Shown piece after piece: positions 32,077-41,857 of a stretch of 64,000 bases of DNA. The translations under genes were made by a program, and so were the position numbers. How positions within the stretch are numbered: the first letter of the stretch is position 1; every line of letters starts with the position of its first letter. A model generated the notes under the pieces. The model had not been told where the DNA came from. It made no database searches and saw only the letters and a program-made list of their open reading frames with translations. Source of the DNA: Variovorax paradoxus (GTDB taxonomy: Bacteria; Pseudomonadota; Gammaproteobacteria; Burkholderiales; Burkholderiaceae_C). The stretch spans positions 6,345,501-6,409,500 of the forward strand of contig NZ_CP091716.1 of NCBI RefSeq assembly GCF_022009635.1, read 5' to 3'.

Positions 32077-34080
32077 TTAAACCGTTGCCGCGGCCATTCG
32101 CAACAATTCGTCGCCTTCGGCCACCTGCTCGCCGGGGGCGAACAGCAGCTCCTCCACGGTGCCGTCCGCCGGCGCGGCGATGGTGTGCTCCATCTTCATG
32201 GCTTCCATCACCGCCAGCGGCTGGCCGCGGCTGACCTTGTCGCCAGCCTTCACCGCGAACGACACCACCTTGCCGGGCATCGGCGCGGTGAGCCGGCCGC
32301 CTTCGGCCTGCGCGTCGCCCGCGTGCGCGAGGCGGTCGATGGTGGTGATCTTCGTGGCGCCCTTCGACGCGAAGACGTGGGCGGTGGCGCCGTCCAGGTG
32401 CACGTCGAGCGTCTGGCGGTTGCCCGCGAACTCGACCTCGAATTCACCGCCGGGGAACTGGCCGATCACCAGCGGGCCTTCAGCGCCGCCGGCTTCCAGC
32501 CACAGGCTGCCATCGCGCTTGTAGATCAGCACGGCCGTCTGCTCCGCACCGCGGAACTCGAAGTCGAAATGGCGCCGGTATTCGCCCAGCGAGCGCCAGC
32601 CGTCGCGGCGCGCGAACGGGTCGGGCATCTTCCCGGGCCATTCGGTGATCAGCGTGCGCGTGATGGCGGCGGCGGCGGCCAGCGGCAGGCCCAGCGTCTC
32701 GCGGTCGAACAGCACCGCGCGTTCGCGCTCGATCAGCGCGGTGTCGAGGTTGGCCTTCGAGAACGATTCGGTCGCCAGGATGCCGCGCAGGAACTGCACA
32801 TTGGTCGAAACGCCCACGATCTGCACCTGCGCCAGCGCGGCATCGAGCCGCGCCAGCGCCTCTTCGCGCGTGCTGCCGTGCACGATGAGCTTGGCGATCA
32901 TCGAGTCGTAGAAGGGCGAGATCTCGCCGCCCTCGCGCACGCCGTCATCGATGCGCACGCGGCTGCGCTGGAAGGCCGTGGCAGTCGGCTTGCGGTACAC
33001 GCGCAGCGTGCCGGTGGCGGGCAGGAAGTTGTTGTCGGGGTTCTCGGCGCAGATGCGCGCCTCGATGGCGTGGCCGTGGATCTTCAGGTCGGCCTGCTTG
33101 GCAGGCAATGCTTCGCCCGAGGCCACGCGCAGTTGCCATTCGACGAGGTCGAGCCCCGTGATGGCTTCAGTCACAGGATGCTCCACCTGCAGTCGCGTGT
33201 TCATCTCCATGAAGAAAAAGTTCATCTCGCCGCCTTCTCGCTGCTCGACGATGAACTCGACGGTTCCCGCGCCCACGTAGTTCACGGCGCGCGCTGCCGC
33301 CACGGCCGCATCGCCCATCTGCTTGCGCATGGCCTCGGTCATGCCGGGCGCGGGCGCTTCTTCCAGCACCTTCTGGTGGCGGCGCTGCACCGAGCAATCG
33401 CGCTCGAACAGGTAGACATAGTTGCCGTGCGTGTCGCCGAACACCTGGATTTCGATATGGCGCGGGCGTTGCACGTATTTTTCGATCAGCACCGCGTCGT
33501 CGCCGAAGCTGTTGATCGCCTCGCGCTTGCACGAAGCCAGCGCGGCGGCAAAGTCTTCCGCCTTGTCGACCGCGCGCATGCCCTTGCCGCCGCCACCGGC
33601 ACTGGCCTTGATGAGCACCGGGTAGCCGATGCGGTCGGCCTCGCGCTGCAGCAGCGCCGGGTCCTGGTCATGGCCGTGGTAGCCGGGCACCAGCGGCACG
33701 CCGGCCTTTTCCATCAGCTGCTTCGACTCGGCCTTCAGGCCCATCGCCTTGATGGCCGAGGGCGGGGGCCCGATGAAGACCAGCCCCGCTTCGGCGCAGG
33801 CCCGCGCGAACTCTTCGTTCTCGCTCAGGAATCCGTAGCCCGGGTGCACCGCTTCCGCGCCCGTGGCCTTGGCGGCTTCGAGAATCTTTTCCCAGCGCAG
33901 GTAGCTGTCTTTAGGCGCACTGCCGCCGAGGTGCACCGACTCGTCGCATGCGCGCACGTGGTTGGCATGCGCGTCGGCATCGGAATACACGGCGACCGTG
34001 CGAATCGCCATGCGGCGGGCAGTGGCCGCGACGCGGCAGGCAATTTCACCGCGATTAGCGATAAGTATCTTTTTAAACAT
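32077..34080 (-). CDS. liuD: Methylcrotonyl-CoA carboxylase, biotin-carrying alpha subunit
   Basis: A 667-residue biotin carboxylase/biotin carrier fusion that carboxylates 3-methylcrotonyl-CoA with the LiuB subunit. The N-terminus is KKILIANRGEIACRV; the ATP-grasp domain has the glycine-rich KASAGGGGKGMR loop and MEMNTRLQVEHPVTE. The biotin site is EAMKMEH with the modified K629. Propionyl- or acetyl-CoA carboxylase alphas look similar; context (isovaleryl-CoA dehydrogenase, LiuB, LiuC) decides. The start at 34078-34080 lies in the loop of a long hairpin, just after a duplicated mini-copy of its own first codons. Confidence 0.92.
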   Translation of the reverse strand: MFKKILIANRGEIACRVAATARRMAIRTVAVYSDADAHANHVRACDESVHLGGSAPKDSYLRWEKILEAAKATGAEAVHPGYGFLSENEEFARACAEAGLVFIGPPPSAIKAMGLKAESKQLMEKAGVPLVPGYHGHDQDPALLQREADRIGYPVLIKASAGGGGKGMRAVDKAEDFAAALASCKREAINSFGDDAVLIEKYVQRPRHIEIQVFGDTHGNYVYLFERDCSVQRRHQKVLEEAPAPGMTEAMRKQMGDAAVAAARAVNYVGAGTVEFIVEQREGGEMNFFFMEMNTRLQVEHPVTEAITGLDLVEWQLRVASGEALPAKQADLKIHGHAIEARICAENPDNNFLPATGTLRVYRKPTATAFQRSRVRIDDGVREGGEISPFYDSMIAKLIVHGSTREEALARLDAALAQVQIVGVSTNVQFLRGILATESFSKANLDTALIERERAVLFDRETLGLPLAAAAAITRTLITEWPGKMPDPFARRDGWRSLGEYRRHFDFEFRGAEQTAVLIYKRDGSLWLEAGGAEGPLVIGQFPGGEFEVEFAGNRQTLDVHLDGATAHVFASKGATKITTIDRLAHAGDAQAEGGRLTAPMPGKVVSFAVKAGDKVSRGQPLAVMEAMKMEHTIAAPADGTVEELLFAPGEQVAEGDELLRMAAATV

Positions 34081-34109
34081 GGAGGGCCTTCGCGGTGAAA
34101 TCGCCTGCG
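34029..34109 (-). promoter_or_regulatory. Long inverted repeat enclosing the liuD start codon
   Basis: GCGGCAGGCAATTTCACCGC (from 34033, coding for codons about 10-16) pairs with CGCGGTGAAATCGCCTGCGC (34090-34109) at about 18 of 20 positions. The loop of roughly 36 bases holds the ATG and the region before it. If formed in mRNA it would control ribosome access. The repeat is seen directly; the regulatory effect is inferred. Confidence 0.55.
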
Positions 34110-34198
34110 CACGCTGCGCGTGCCCGGCAATTTGGCTTCGCCACTGCGCCGCTTCGCGGCTGGTCGCCACGATTGGCGATAAGGATCTTCTTAAACAT
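34073..34198 (-). CDS. 41-codon leader ORF: frameshifted duplicate of the liuD start
   Basis: Begins MFKKILIANRG, the same eleven residues as liuD, then runs out of frame (DQPRSGAVAKPN...) and stops eight bases into liuD at CATGTTTAA. Its own ATG likewise overlaps the DUF4126 stop (AATGTTTAA). In the matched 29-base segment ending in the start codons there are three differences. It may be a relic of a 118-base duplication or insertion, or a coupling leader peptide; translation is unproven. Confidence 0.45.
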   Translation of the reverse strand: MFKKILIANRGDQPRSGAVAKPNCRARAACAGDFTAKALHV

Positions 34199-34865
34199 TC
34201 GGAGTGTCTCCCGGAGGATTCTTTTTCAGTTGAAACGCGGGCACCACGCCCGGATCGGGTCGGCCGCTGAAGATGCGGGCCACGCGGGCGAACAGCGCCT
34301 TGAGGAAACGCCAGCTCTTGCGGATGAGCCACACGCTCAGCACAAGCACCAGCACGAACAGCACGAGAAAGACGACAGGGTGCGCCACCGCCAGCCACAG
34401 CCCCGCGGGCACCATGGAGTCTTCGACCAGCGAGGCGCCCACGTTCGAGAACGGCTCGGGCGAGGTGTTGATGGCCGCGCGCGTGGTGGCCTTGGCCGCA
34501 TGCGCCGTGGCCGCGAAGCCGCCGCCCAGCAGCGCCGCCACGATGGCCATCACGCCATGGTCGGCGCCGAACACGCTGGCCGCGAGCGCGGCGCCGGCCG
34601 GAATGCGGATGGCGGTGTGCACCACGTCCCACAGCGAATCGAGGCCGGGAATCTTGTCGGCGAAGAACTCGATGAACACCATGAAGCCGCTGGCCGCGAT
34701 GACCACCGGATGCGCCAGCAACTGCAGCCCGCTCGGCAACGGCACCCAGCCGAAGTAGCCGACGATGCCCGTCAGCAGCACCACCAGGTACAGCCGCACG
34801 CCACTGGCCCAGCCGATGGCGGCGGCCAGCGCGATGAGCTGGGGCATGTCGAGGCCGGTGTTCAT
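34191..34865 (-). CDS. DUF4126 membrane protein
   Basis: A 224-residue integral membrane protein with several hydrophobic helices (LIALAAAIGWASGVRLYLVV at residues about 10-29, IVGYFGWVPLPS, FLVLFVLVLVLSVWL near 190). The DUF4126 family pattern GVRLY and ADKIPGLDSLWD is seen. Function unknown. It lies inside the liu operon, 15 bases after the SUKH gene, and its stop codon overlaps the leader ORF start. Confidence 0.83.
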   Translation of the reverse strand: MNTGLDMPQLIALAAAIGWASGVRLYLVVLLTGIVGYFGWVPLPSGLQLLAHPVVIAASGFMVFIEFFADKIPGLDSLWDVVHTAIRIPAGAALAASVFGADHGVMAIVAALLGGGFAATAHAAKATTRAAINTSPEPFSNVGASLVEDSMVPAGLWLAVAHPVVFLVLFVLVLVLSVWLIRKSWRFLKALFARVARIFSGRPDPGVVPAFQLKKNPPGDTPNV

Positions 34866-34880
34866 GGCGTTGCCCCTTCT

Positions 34881-35384
34881 TCAGTCGAACTCGATGGTGC
34901 CGGCTTCCATGGAAGCCACGAGGTCCGCGAGCCACGCCTCGACCGACGCATGCTCGACGGGGCGGTCTTCGTCCGCCTTCCAGAAGGCGACGAGCTGCCC
35001 CGGCTGGCCGCCGCCTTCGGCATCGATGTCCACGCACAGGTAGCTGCCGCCGCCATTCGACAGGAAAGGCACCCAGCCGCGTCGCCAGGTGGCGGGGTCT
35101 TCGAAGTCGCTGCCGATCATGTCGTCGAGCATCTCCTTGGTGTCGGCGATGTCCTCGAGCGCGCTGAACATGCGGTTGTCCTGCAGGCTGTCGAAGCTGC
35201 TGTTCGGCTGGCCGTTGCGCCAGCGGTAGAGCGCGCGGAAGGCCTCGGGCAGCTTCAGCGAGAACCTGGCTTCGAAGGCGTCGAGCTCGTCGTCGCCCAC
35301 GCCCGGTTGAAGCGCGGCGCGATAGTCGGCGCGGTTCGCGGCCAGCCAGGCGTCCATGCGTTCGATGAGTGGGCGCTGCGGCAT
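34881..35384 (-). CDS. SMI1/KNR4 (SUKH) family protein
   Basis: A 167-residue cytosolic SUKH-fold protein: LQPGVGDDELDAFEARFSLK then LPEAFRALYRWRNGQ is the family N-terminal signature, with the WVPFLSNGGGSYLCVDID core strand. SUKH proteins are often immunity proteins against polymorphic toxins, but this one lies one base after liuC and within a metabolic operon with no toxin nearby, so a housekeeping or regulatory function is more likely here. Specific role unknown. Confidence 0.85.
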   Translation of the reverse strand: MPQRPLIERMDAWLAANRADYRAALQPGVGDDELDAFEARFSLKLPEAFRALYRWRNGQPNSSFDSLQDNRMFSALEDIADTKEMLDDMIGSDFEDPATWRRGWVPFLSNGGGSYLCVDIDAEGGGQPGQLVAFWKADEDRPVEHASVEAWLADLVASMEAGTIEFD

Positions 35385-35385
35385 C

Positions 35386-36192
35386 TCAGGCCTTGCCGGT
35401 GTCCAGCCACGACGGCTTGCGCTTCTGCAGGAAGGCCTGCACGCCCTCGCGGCCTTCTTCGCTCGCGCGGATGTCGGCGATGCCCTCGACCGTCTTCGCG
35501 ATCAGCGCGGCGTCGATCTCGCGGCCGGCCACGTCGTCGATCAGTTGCTTGCAGGCGCGCACGGCCGCAGGGCTGGCACCCGTGAGCGCCTTCAGCAGCT
35601 CGTCGACCTTGGCATCGAGCGCATCGGCTGCCACCACTTCATGCACGAAGCCGATGCGGTGCGCCTCGGCGGCGGTGAAACGCTCCGCCGTCAGGAAGTA
35701 GCGCTGCGAGGCGCGCGTGCCCATCGCCCGCAGCACGTAGGGGCTGATGGTCGCGGGCACGAGGCCGATCTTCACTTCGCTCAGGCAGTACCAGGCGGTG
35801 TCCACGCTCACGGCCATGTCGCATGCGGCCACGAGCCCCATGCCGCCCGCATACACGTCGCCCTGCACGCGCGCGATGGTCGGCTTGGGGCATTCGGCGA
35901 TGGTGCGCAGCATCCCGGCCAGCTTGCCCGCGTCGGCGATGTTCTCGTCGCGCGTGTAGTCGGCCATGCGGCGCATCCAGTTGAGGTTCGCGCCCGCGCA
36001 GAAGGCCGAGCCGTTGGCGCCCAGCACGATGGCCTTGACCTGCGGCGCGGCGCCGGCCTCGGTGAAGGCCCGCGTCAGTTCGGCGATGACGATGTCGTCG
36101 AAGGCGTTGCGCGCGTCGGGCTGGTCGAGCCAGATGCGGGCGATGGCGCCGTCGATGCGCAGTTGCAGCTTGCTGTAGTGGTTGTCGCTCAT
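35386..36192 (-). CDS. liuC: Methylglutaconyl-CoA hydratase (enoyl-CoA hydratase family)
   Basis: A 268-residue crotonase-fold hydratase converting 3-methylglutaconyl-CoA to HMG-CoA. The oxyanion-hole segments are GSAFCAGANLNWM (about 61-73) and GDVYAGGMGLVAACDMAV (about 110-127). The Leu-degradation assignment rests on the operon: LiuA, LiuB and LiuD flank it. The start at 36190-36192 matches family length; the longer frame upstream is a shadow of the hydrolase gene. It lies 16 bases after that gene. Confidence 0.9.
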   Translation of the reverse strand: MSDNHYSKLQLRIDGAIARIWLDQPDARNAFDDIVIAELTRAFTEAGAAPQVKAIVLGANGSAFCAGANLNWMRRMADYTRDENIADAGKLAGMLRTIAECPKPTIARVQGDVYAGGMGLVAACDMAVSVDTAWYCLSEVKIGLVPATISPYVLRAMGTRASQRYFLTAERFTAAEAHRIGFVHEVVAADALDAKVDELLKALTGASPAAVRACKQLIDDVAGREIDAALIAKTVEGIADIRASEEGREGVQAFLQKRKPSWLDTGKA

Positions 36193-36208
36193 GTCTCTTG
36201 TCGTCTGT

Positions 36209-37075
36209 TCATTGAAGGCGCTGCGGCAGTCCCAGCTTCGCGAGGAACTGGTCCACCATCGGCACCCAGATGGCCGCGTTGCCGCGTCCTTCGAAGAAGG
36301 AATGGCCGTCGTCGCCGTAGGGCGGCACGCCCTCAAAGCGCACGTCGACGCCCTTGGCCTGGTAGGCGGCCAGCAGCCGGCCGGCCAATGCGGGGCCGAA
36401 GAAATGGTCGTTCTCCGAGTAGACCCACAGCATCGGCACCTTCGTGGTCGAGGCATAGCGGCCGAAGGCATCGACCAGGCTGGCTTCGTTGCACACGTCG
36501 TCGGGTCCGCGCGAACCGCGTCCGCCAGCGAAGTTGATGGTGCCGATCACGCCGGCCGGGTTCAGGCTCGACAGCGCCAGCACGCCGAAGCCGCCGGCCG
36601 ACTTGCCCAGCAGCACGATGTGCTGCGCGTCGGCATAGGGCAGTGCGCGGGCGTAGTCGAGCGCGGCGGAGATGTCCTTGGCGCTTTCGAGACCGGCCTG
36701 CACGTAGTCGGGCTTGCTGCAGCTGAAGTAGTTCTCGGCCCACGGCCCGTCGGACTTGCCGTAGCCGCGCCGCATCGGGTTGATGACCAGGAAGCCGTGC
36801 CGCGCGAACAGCTCGGCTTGGCGCGCATAGCGGTCCTGCATCTTCGCGAAGTCCGAAGGCGAACGCGGCGTGCCGTGGTTGATCACCAGCACCGGGAACG
36901 GCCCATCGCCCGCGGGCTTGTATTCGGTGGCCGCGAGCTTGAGCCGCGATTCGCCGAAGAGGCCCTTGACCGCCATCGGAATCTCGATGTCGCGGCGCGC
37001 CACGTCCTGCGCCTGCGCGCCGAGCGCGAAGCACAGCAGTGCGGCGGCGATGAACCCGAGCTTGCGCAGCGTCAT
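36209..37075 (-). CDS. Exported alpha/beta hydrolase (dienelactone-hydrolase-like)
   Basis: A 288-residue hydrolase with a signal peptide (MTLRKLGFIAAALLCFALGA, cleavage about AQAQD). The triad is visible: nucleophile S159 in GKSAGG, D223 in SENDHFFG and H258 in DDGHSFF. An NHGTPRSP oxyanion strand follows residue 64. It acts in the periplasm, probably on an ester or peptide-like bond. It is oddly placed in the liu operon between liuB (21 bases) and liuC (16 bases); it might release a branched-chain acid from an extracellular ester, which is inference. Confidence 0.85.
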   Translation of the reverse strand: MTLRKLGFIAAALLCFALGAQAQDVARRDIEIPMAVKGLFGESRLKLAATEYKPAGDGPFPVLVINHGTPRSPSDFAKMQDRYARQAELFARHGFLVINPMRRGYGKSDGPWAENYFSCSKPDYVQAGLESAKDISAALDYARALPYADAQHIVLLGKSAGGFGVLALSSLNPAGVIGTINFAGGRGSRGPDDVCNEASLVDAFGRYASTTKVPMLWVYSENDHFFGPALAGRLLAAYQAKGVDVRFEGVPPYGDDGHSFFEGRGNAAIWVPMVDQFLAKLGLPQRLQ

Positions 37076-37096
37076 GACGGACTCCTTCGACGCTTC

Positions 37097-38721
37097 CTAC
37101 ATCCGGAAGATGCCGAACTTCGGCTCGGGCACCGGCGCATTGCGCGCGGCCGCCAGGCCCAGCGCCAGCACGCGACGGGTGTCGGCCGGATCGATGATGC
37201 CGTCGTCCCACAGCCGCGCGGTGGCGTAGTAGGGGTGGCCCTGGTCTTCGTACTGCTGGCGGATCGGGGCCTTGAAGGCTTCTTCCTCTTCCTTGCTCCA
37301 GCTGCCGCCCTTGAGCTCGATGCCGTCGCGCTTCACCGTGGCCAGCACGCTCGCGGCCTGCTCGCCGCCCATGACGCTGATGCGCGCGTTGGGCCACATC
37401 CAGAGGAAGCGCGGGCTGTACGCGCGGCCGCACATGCCGTAGTTGCCGGCGCCGAAGCTGCCGCCGATGATGACGGTGAACTTGGGCACGTTGGCCGTGG
37501 CCACGGCCGTCACCATCTTGGCGCCGTGGCGCGCGATGCCTTCGTTCTCGTACTTGCGGCCCACCATGAAGCCGGTGATGTTCTGCAGGAACACCAGCGG
37601 AATCTTGCGATGGCAGCACAGCTCGATGAAGTGCGCGCCCTTCTGCGCCGATTCACTGAACAGGATGCCGTTGTTGGCGATGATGCCCACCGGCATGCCT
37701 TCGATCTCGGCGAAGCCGCACACCAGCGTGGCGCCGAAGCGCGCCTTGAACTCGTGGAACTCGCTGCCGTCGACGATGCGCGCGATGATCTCGCGCACGT
37801 CGAAGGGCTTGCGCGTGTCGGTGGGGATCACGCCGTACAGCTCTTCGCGCGGGAACTCGGGGGCGCGCACCGCCTTGCCGTCCGCGGCCTCGGCGCCCGC
37901 GTTCTTCGCATTGAGGTTCGCCACCGCAGTGCGCGCGAGCGCCAGCGCATGCAGGTCGTTCTGCGCGAGGTGGTCGACCACGCCCGACAGGCGCGTGTGC
38001 ACGTCGCCGCCGCCCAGGTCTTCGGCGGTGACGACTTCGCCCGTGGCCGCCTTCACGAGCGGCGGGCCGCCCAGGAAGATCGTGCCCTGGTTCTTGACGA
38101 TGATCGATTCGTCGCTCATTGCCGGCACGTACGCGCCACCCGCCGTGCACGAGCCCATGACCACCGCGATCTGCGGGATGCCCTGGGCGCTCATGTTGGC
38201 CTGGTTGTAGAAGATGCGGCCGAAGTGGTCGCGGTCGGGGAACACCTCGTCCTGGTTCGGCAGGTTGGCACCGCCCGAGTCGACCAGGTAGATGCAGGGC
38301 AGGCGGTTCTGCTCGGCGATCTCCTGCGCGCGCAGGTGCTTCTTGACGGTCAGCGGGTAGTAGGTGCCGCCCTTCACCGTCGCGTCGTTGCACACGATCA
38401 TGCAGTCGACACCGTTCACGCGGCCGATGCCGGTGATGATGCCGGCGCCCGGCGCGGACTCCACGCCCTTGCCGTCGAGGTACATCGCATGCGCGGCCAG
38501 CGGCGCGATTTCGAGGAATGGCGTGCCCGGGTCGAGCAGCTCGGCCACGCGGTCGCGCGGCAGCAGCTTGCCGCGCGCCGTGTGCTTGGCGCGCGCGGCC
38601 TCGCCGCCGCCCTGTTCCACTTTCGCGAACTGCTTGTGCAGGTCGTCGACCAGCGCGCGCATGGCGGCTGCATTGGCCTGGAAGTCGGCCGAACGCGCGT
38701 TCAATTTCGTTTCGATTTTGC

Positions 38722-38725
<4 letters not shown>
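37097..38725 (-). CDS. liuB: Methylcrotonyl-CoA carboxylase beta subunit
   Basis: A 542-residue carboxyltransferase subunit working with LiuD to make 3-methylglutaconyl-CoA. It shows two crotonase-like halves: [17 protein letters not shown] (about 164-180) with [17 protein letters not shown], and later the C-terminal [20 protein letters not shown] (about 430-449), characteristic of the MCC/PCC beta family. The N-terminal [11 protein letters not shown] is also typical. Its start overlaps the acyl-CoA synthetase stop as ATGA. The much longer upstream frame is a shadow of that gene. Confidence 0.94.
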
Positions 38726-40401
<1,676 letters not shown>

Positions 40402-40422
40402 TTCCTTGTCTCCTTGTCTGGC

Positions 40423-40535
40423 CCCTTCCCCTTCCGGGGGAAGGTTGGGATGGGGGCAAGCGGCACTTGTTCAGCCCAAGGCCTCATCGAACACCTCTTG
40501 CCCCCACCCCTGCCCTCCCCCGGAAGGGGAGGGAG
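40423..40535. repeat. Palindromic GC-rich repeat, copy between liuA and the acyl-CoA synthetase
   Basis: Left arm CCCTTCCCCTTCCGGGGGAA then GGTTGGGATGGGGGCAAG; right arm CTTGCCCCCACCCCTGCCCT then CCCCCGGAAGGGGAGGGAG. The stem hairpin has changed on both strands relative to other copies (CTTCCGG/CCGGAAG), i.e. compensated, suggesting selection for the fold. It occupies most of the 143-base gap inside the operon. Confidence 0.85.
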
Positions 40536-40544
40536 AAAAACAGC

Positions 40545-41717
40545 TTATGCCGTTTCGGCGAACAGCTCGCGACCGATCAGCATGCGCCGGATCTCGCTCG
40601 TGCCCGCACCGATCTCGTACAGCTTCGCGTCGCGCCAGAGCCGCTCGACCGGGAACTCTTTCGTGTAGCCCACGCCGCCCAGCGTCTGGATCGCCTCGCC
40701 GGCCATCCAGGTCGCCTTCTCGGCCGAATACAGGATGGCGCCGGCAGCGTCCTTGCGGAAGGTGCGCGCATGGTCGTTGCGGTCGCAGGCCTTGCCCACG
40801 GCGTACACGTAGGCGCGCGTGGCCTGCCAGGTGGAGTACATGTCCGCCAGCTTGCCCTGCATCAGCTGGAACTCGCCGATGCTCTGGCCGAACTGCTTGC
40901 GGTCGTGAATGAAGGGCAGCACCGCGTCCATGCAGGCGGCCATGATGCCCAGCGGGCCGCCCGAGAGCACCGCGCGCTCGTAGTCGAGGCCGCTCATCAG
41001 CACCTTGGCGCCCATGCCTTCGCCGCCCAGCACGTTCTCTTCGGGCACTTCGCAGTTGTCGAAGAACAGCGGGAAGGTGTTGGAGCCGCGCATGCCGAGC
41101 TTGTCGAGCTTGTTGCCGGCCGAAAAGCCCTTGAAGCCCTTCTCGACGATGAAGGCCGTCATGCCGCGCGCGCCCATCTCGGGTTCTGTCTTGGCGTAGA
41201 TGACCAGCGTGTCGGCGTCGCCGCCGTTGGTGATCCACATCTTGCCGCCGTTGAGCACGTAGTAGCCGTTCTTCTTCTCGGCCTTGAGCTTCATGCTCAC
41301 CACGTCGGAGCCGGCATTGGGCTCGCTCATGGCCAGCGCGCCCACGTGCTCGCCGCTCACCAGCTTGGGCAGGTACTTCTTCTTCTGCGCGTCGCTGCCG
41401 TTGCGGTGGATCTGGTTCACGCACAGGTTGGAGTGCGCGCCGTATGAGAGGCCTACCGAGGCCGAGGCGCGCGACACTTCTTCCATGGCCACGATGTGCG
41501 CCAGGTAGCCCAGTTCGGTGCCGCCGAACTCTTCCTTCACCGTCATGCCGTGCAGGCCGAGTTCGCCCAGCTTTTGCCAGAGGTCGTGCGGGAACAGGTT
41601 GTCGCGATCGATGTCGGCGGCGCGGGGGGCGATCTCGTTGGCGGCGAAGTCCTGGATCGCGCTGCGCAGCGAGTCGATGGTCTCGCCCAGATCGAAGTTC
41701 AGGCCGGGATCGTGCAT
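40545..41717 (-). CDS. liuA: Isovaleryl-CoA dehydrogenase
   Basis: A 390-residue FAD enzyme oxidising isovaleryl-CoA to 3-methylcrotonyl-CoA. E247 in [15 protein letters not shown] is the catalytic base position specific to isovaleryl-CoA dehydrogenases, while the usual YEGT site reads [29 protein letters not shown] and [15 protein letters not shown] are also family features. It is the first gene of the liu operon; AGGAGACAAG precedes the start. The AraC gene is divergent 140 bases away, with a double repeat box between. Confidence 0.94.
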   Translation of the reverse strand: MHDPGLNFDLGETIDSLRSAIQDFAANEIAPRAADIDRDNLFPHDLWQKLGELGLHGMTVKEEFGGTELGYLAHIVAMEEVSRASASVGLSYGAHSNLCVNQIHRNGSDAQKKKYLPKLVSGEHVGALAMSEPNAGSDVVSMKLKAEKKNGYYVLNGGKMWITNGGDADTLVIYAKTEPEMGARGMTAFIVEKGFKGFSAGNKLDKLGMRGSNTFPLFFDNCEVPEENVLGGEGMGAKVLMSGLDYERAVLSGGPLGIMAACMDAVLPFIHDRKQFGQSIGEFQLMQGKLADMYSTWQATRAYVYAVGKACDRNDHARTFRKDAAGAILYSAEKATWMAGEAIQTLGGVGYTKEFPVERLWRDAKLYEIGAGTSEIRRMLIGRELFAETA

Positions 41718-41805
41718 GTGTCTTGTCTCCTCTGAAGGGGTCGGCGCGCAGTGCTACCCGCGCTGGATGGCGCTTGAAAGATCGCAGCTTACGCCTGGGC
41801 GCTGC

Positions 41806-41840
41806 GCAATTGGCGCCACAATGGTTGCAAATTGCGCCAC
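41806..41840. promoter_or_regulatory. Double direct-repeat box between liuA and the AraC gene
   Basis: GCAATTGGCGCCAC and GCAAATTGCGCCAC, 12 of 14 identical, begin 21 bases apart: two same-face half-sites, as AraC-family proteins use. It lies 88 bases from the liuA start and 17 from the araC-type start, so it could both activate liuA and repress the regulator. A matching block exists upstream of mvaB (24213-24247). Confidence 0.75.
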
Positions 41841-41857
41841 GACCGATCCGCCCAGCC

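Noticed and set aside
34881..35384. SUKH protein as part of a toxin-immunity system
   Set aside because: No toxin, secretion or Rhs-type gene is nearby; tight packing with liuC suggests an operon member instead.
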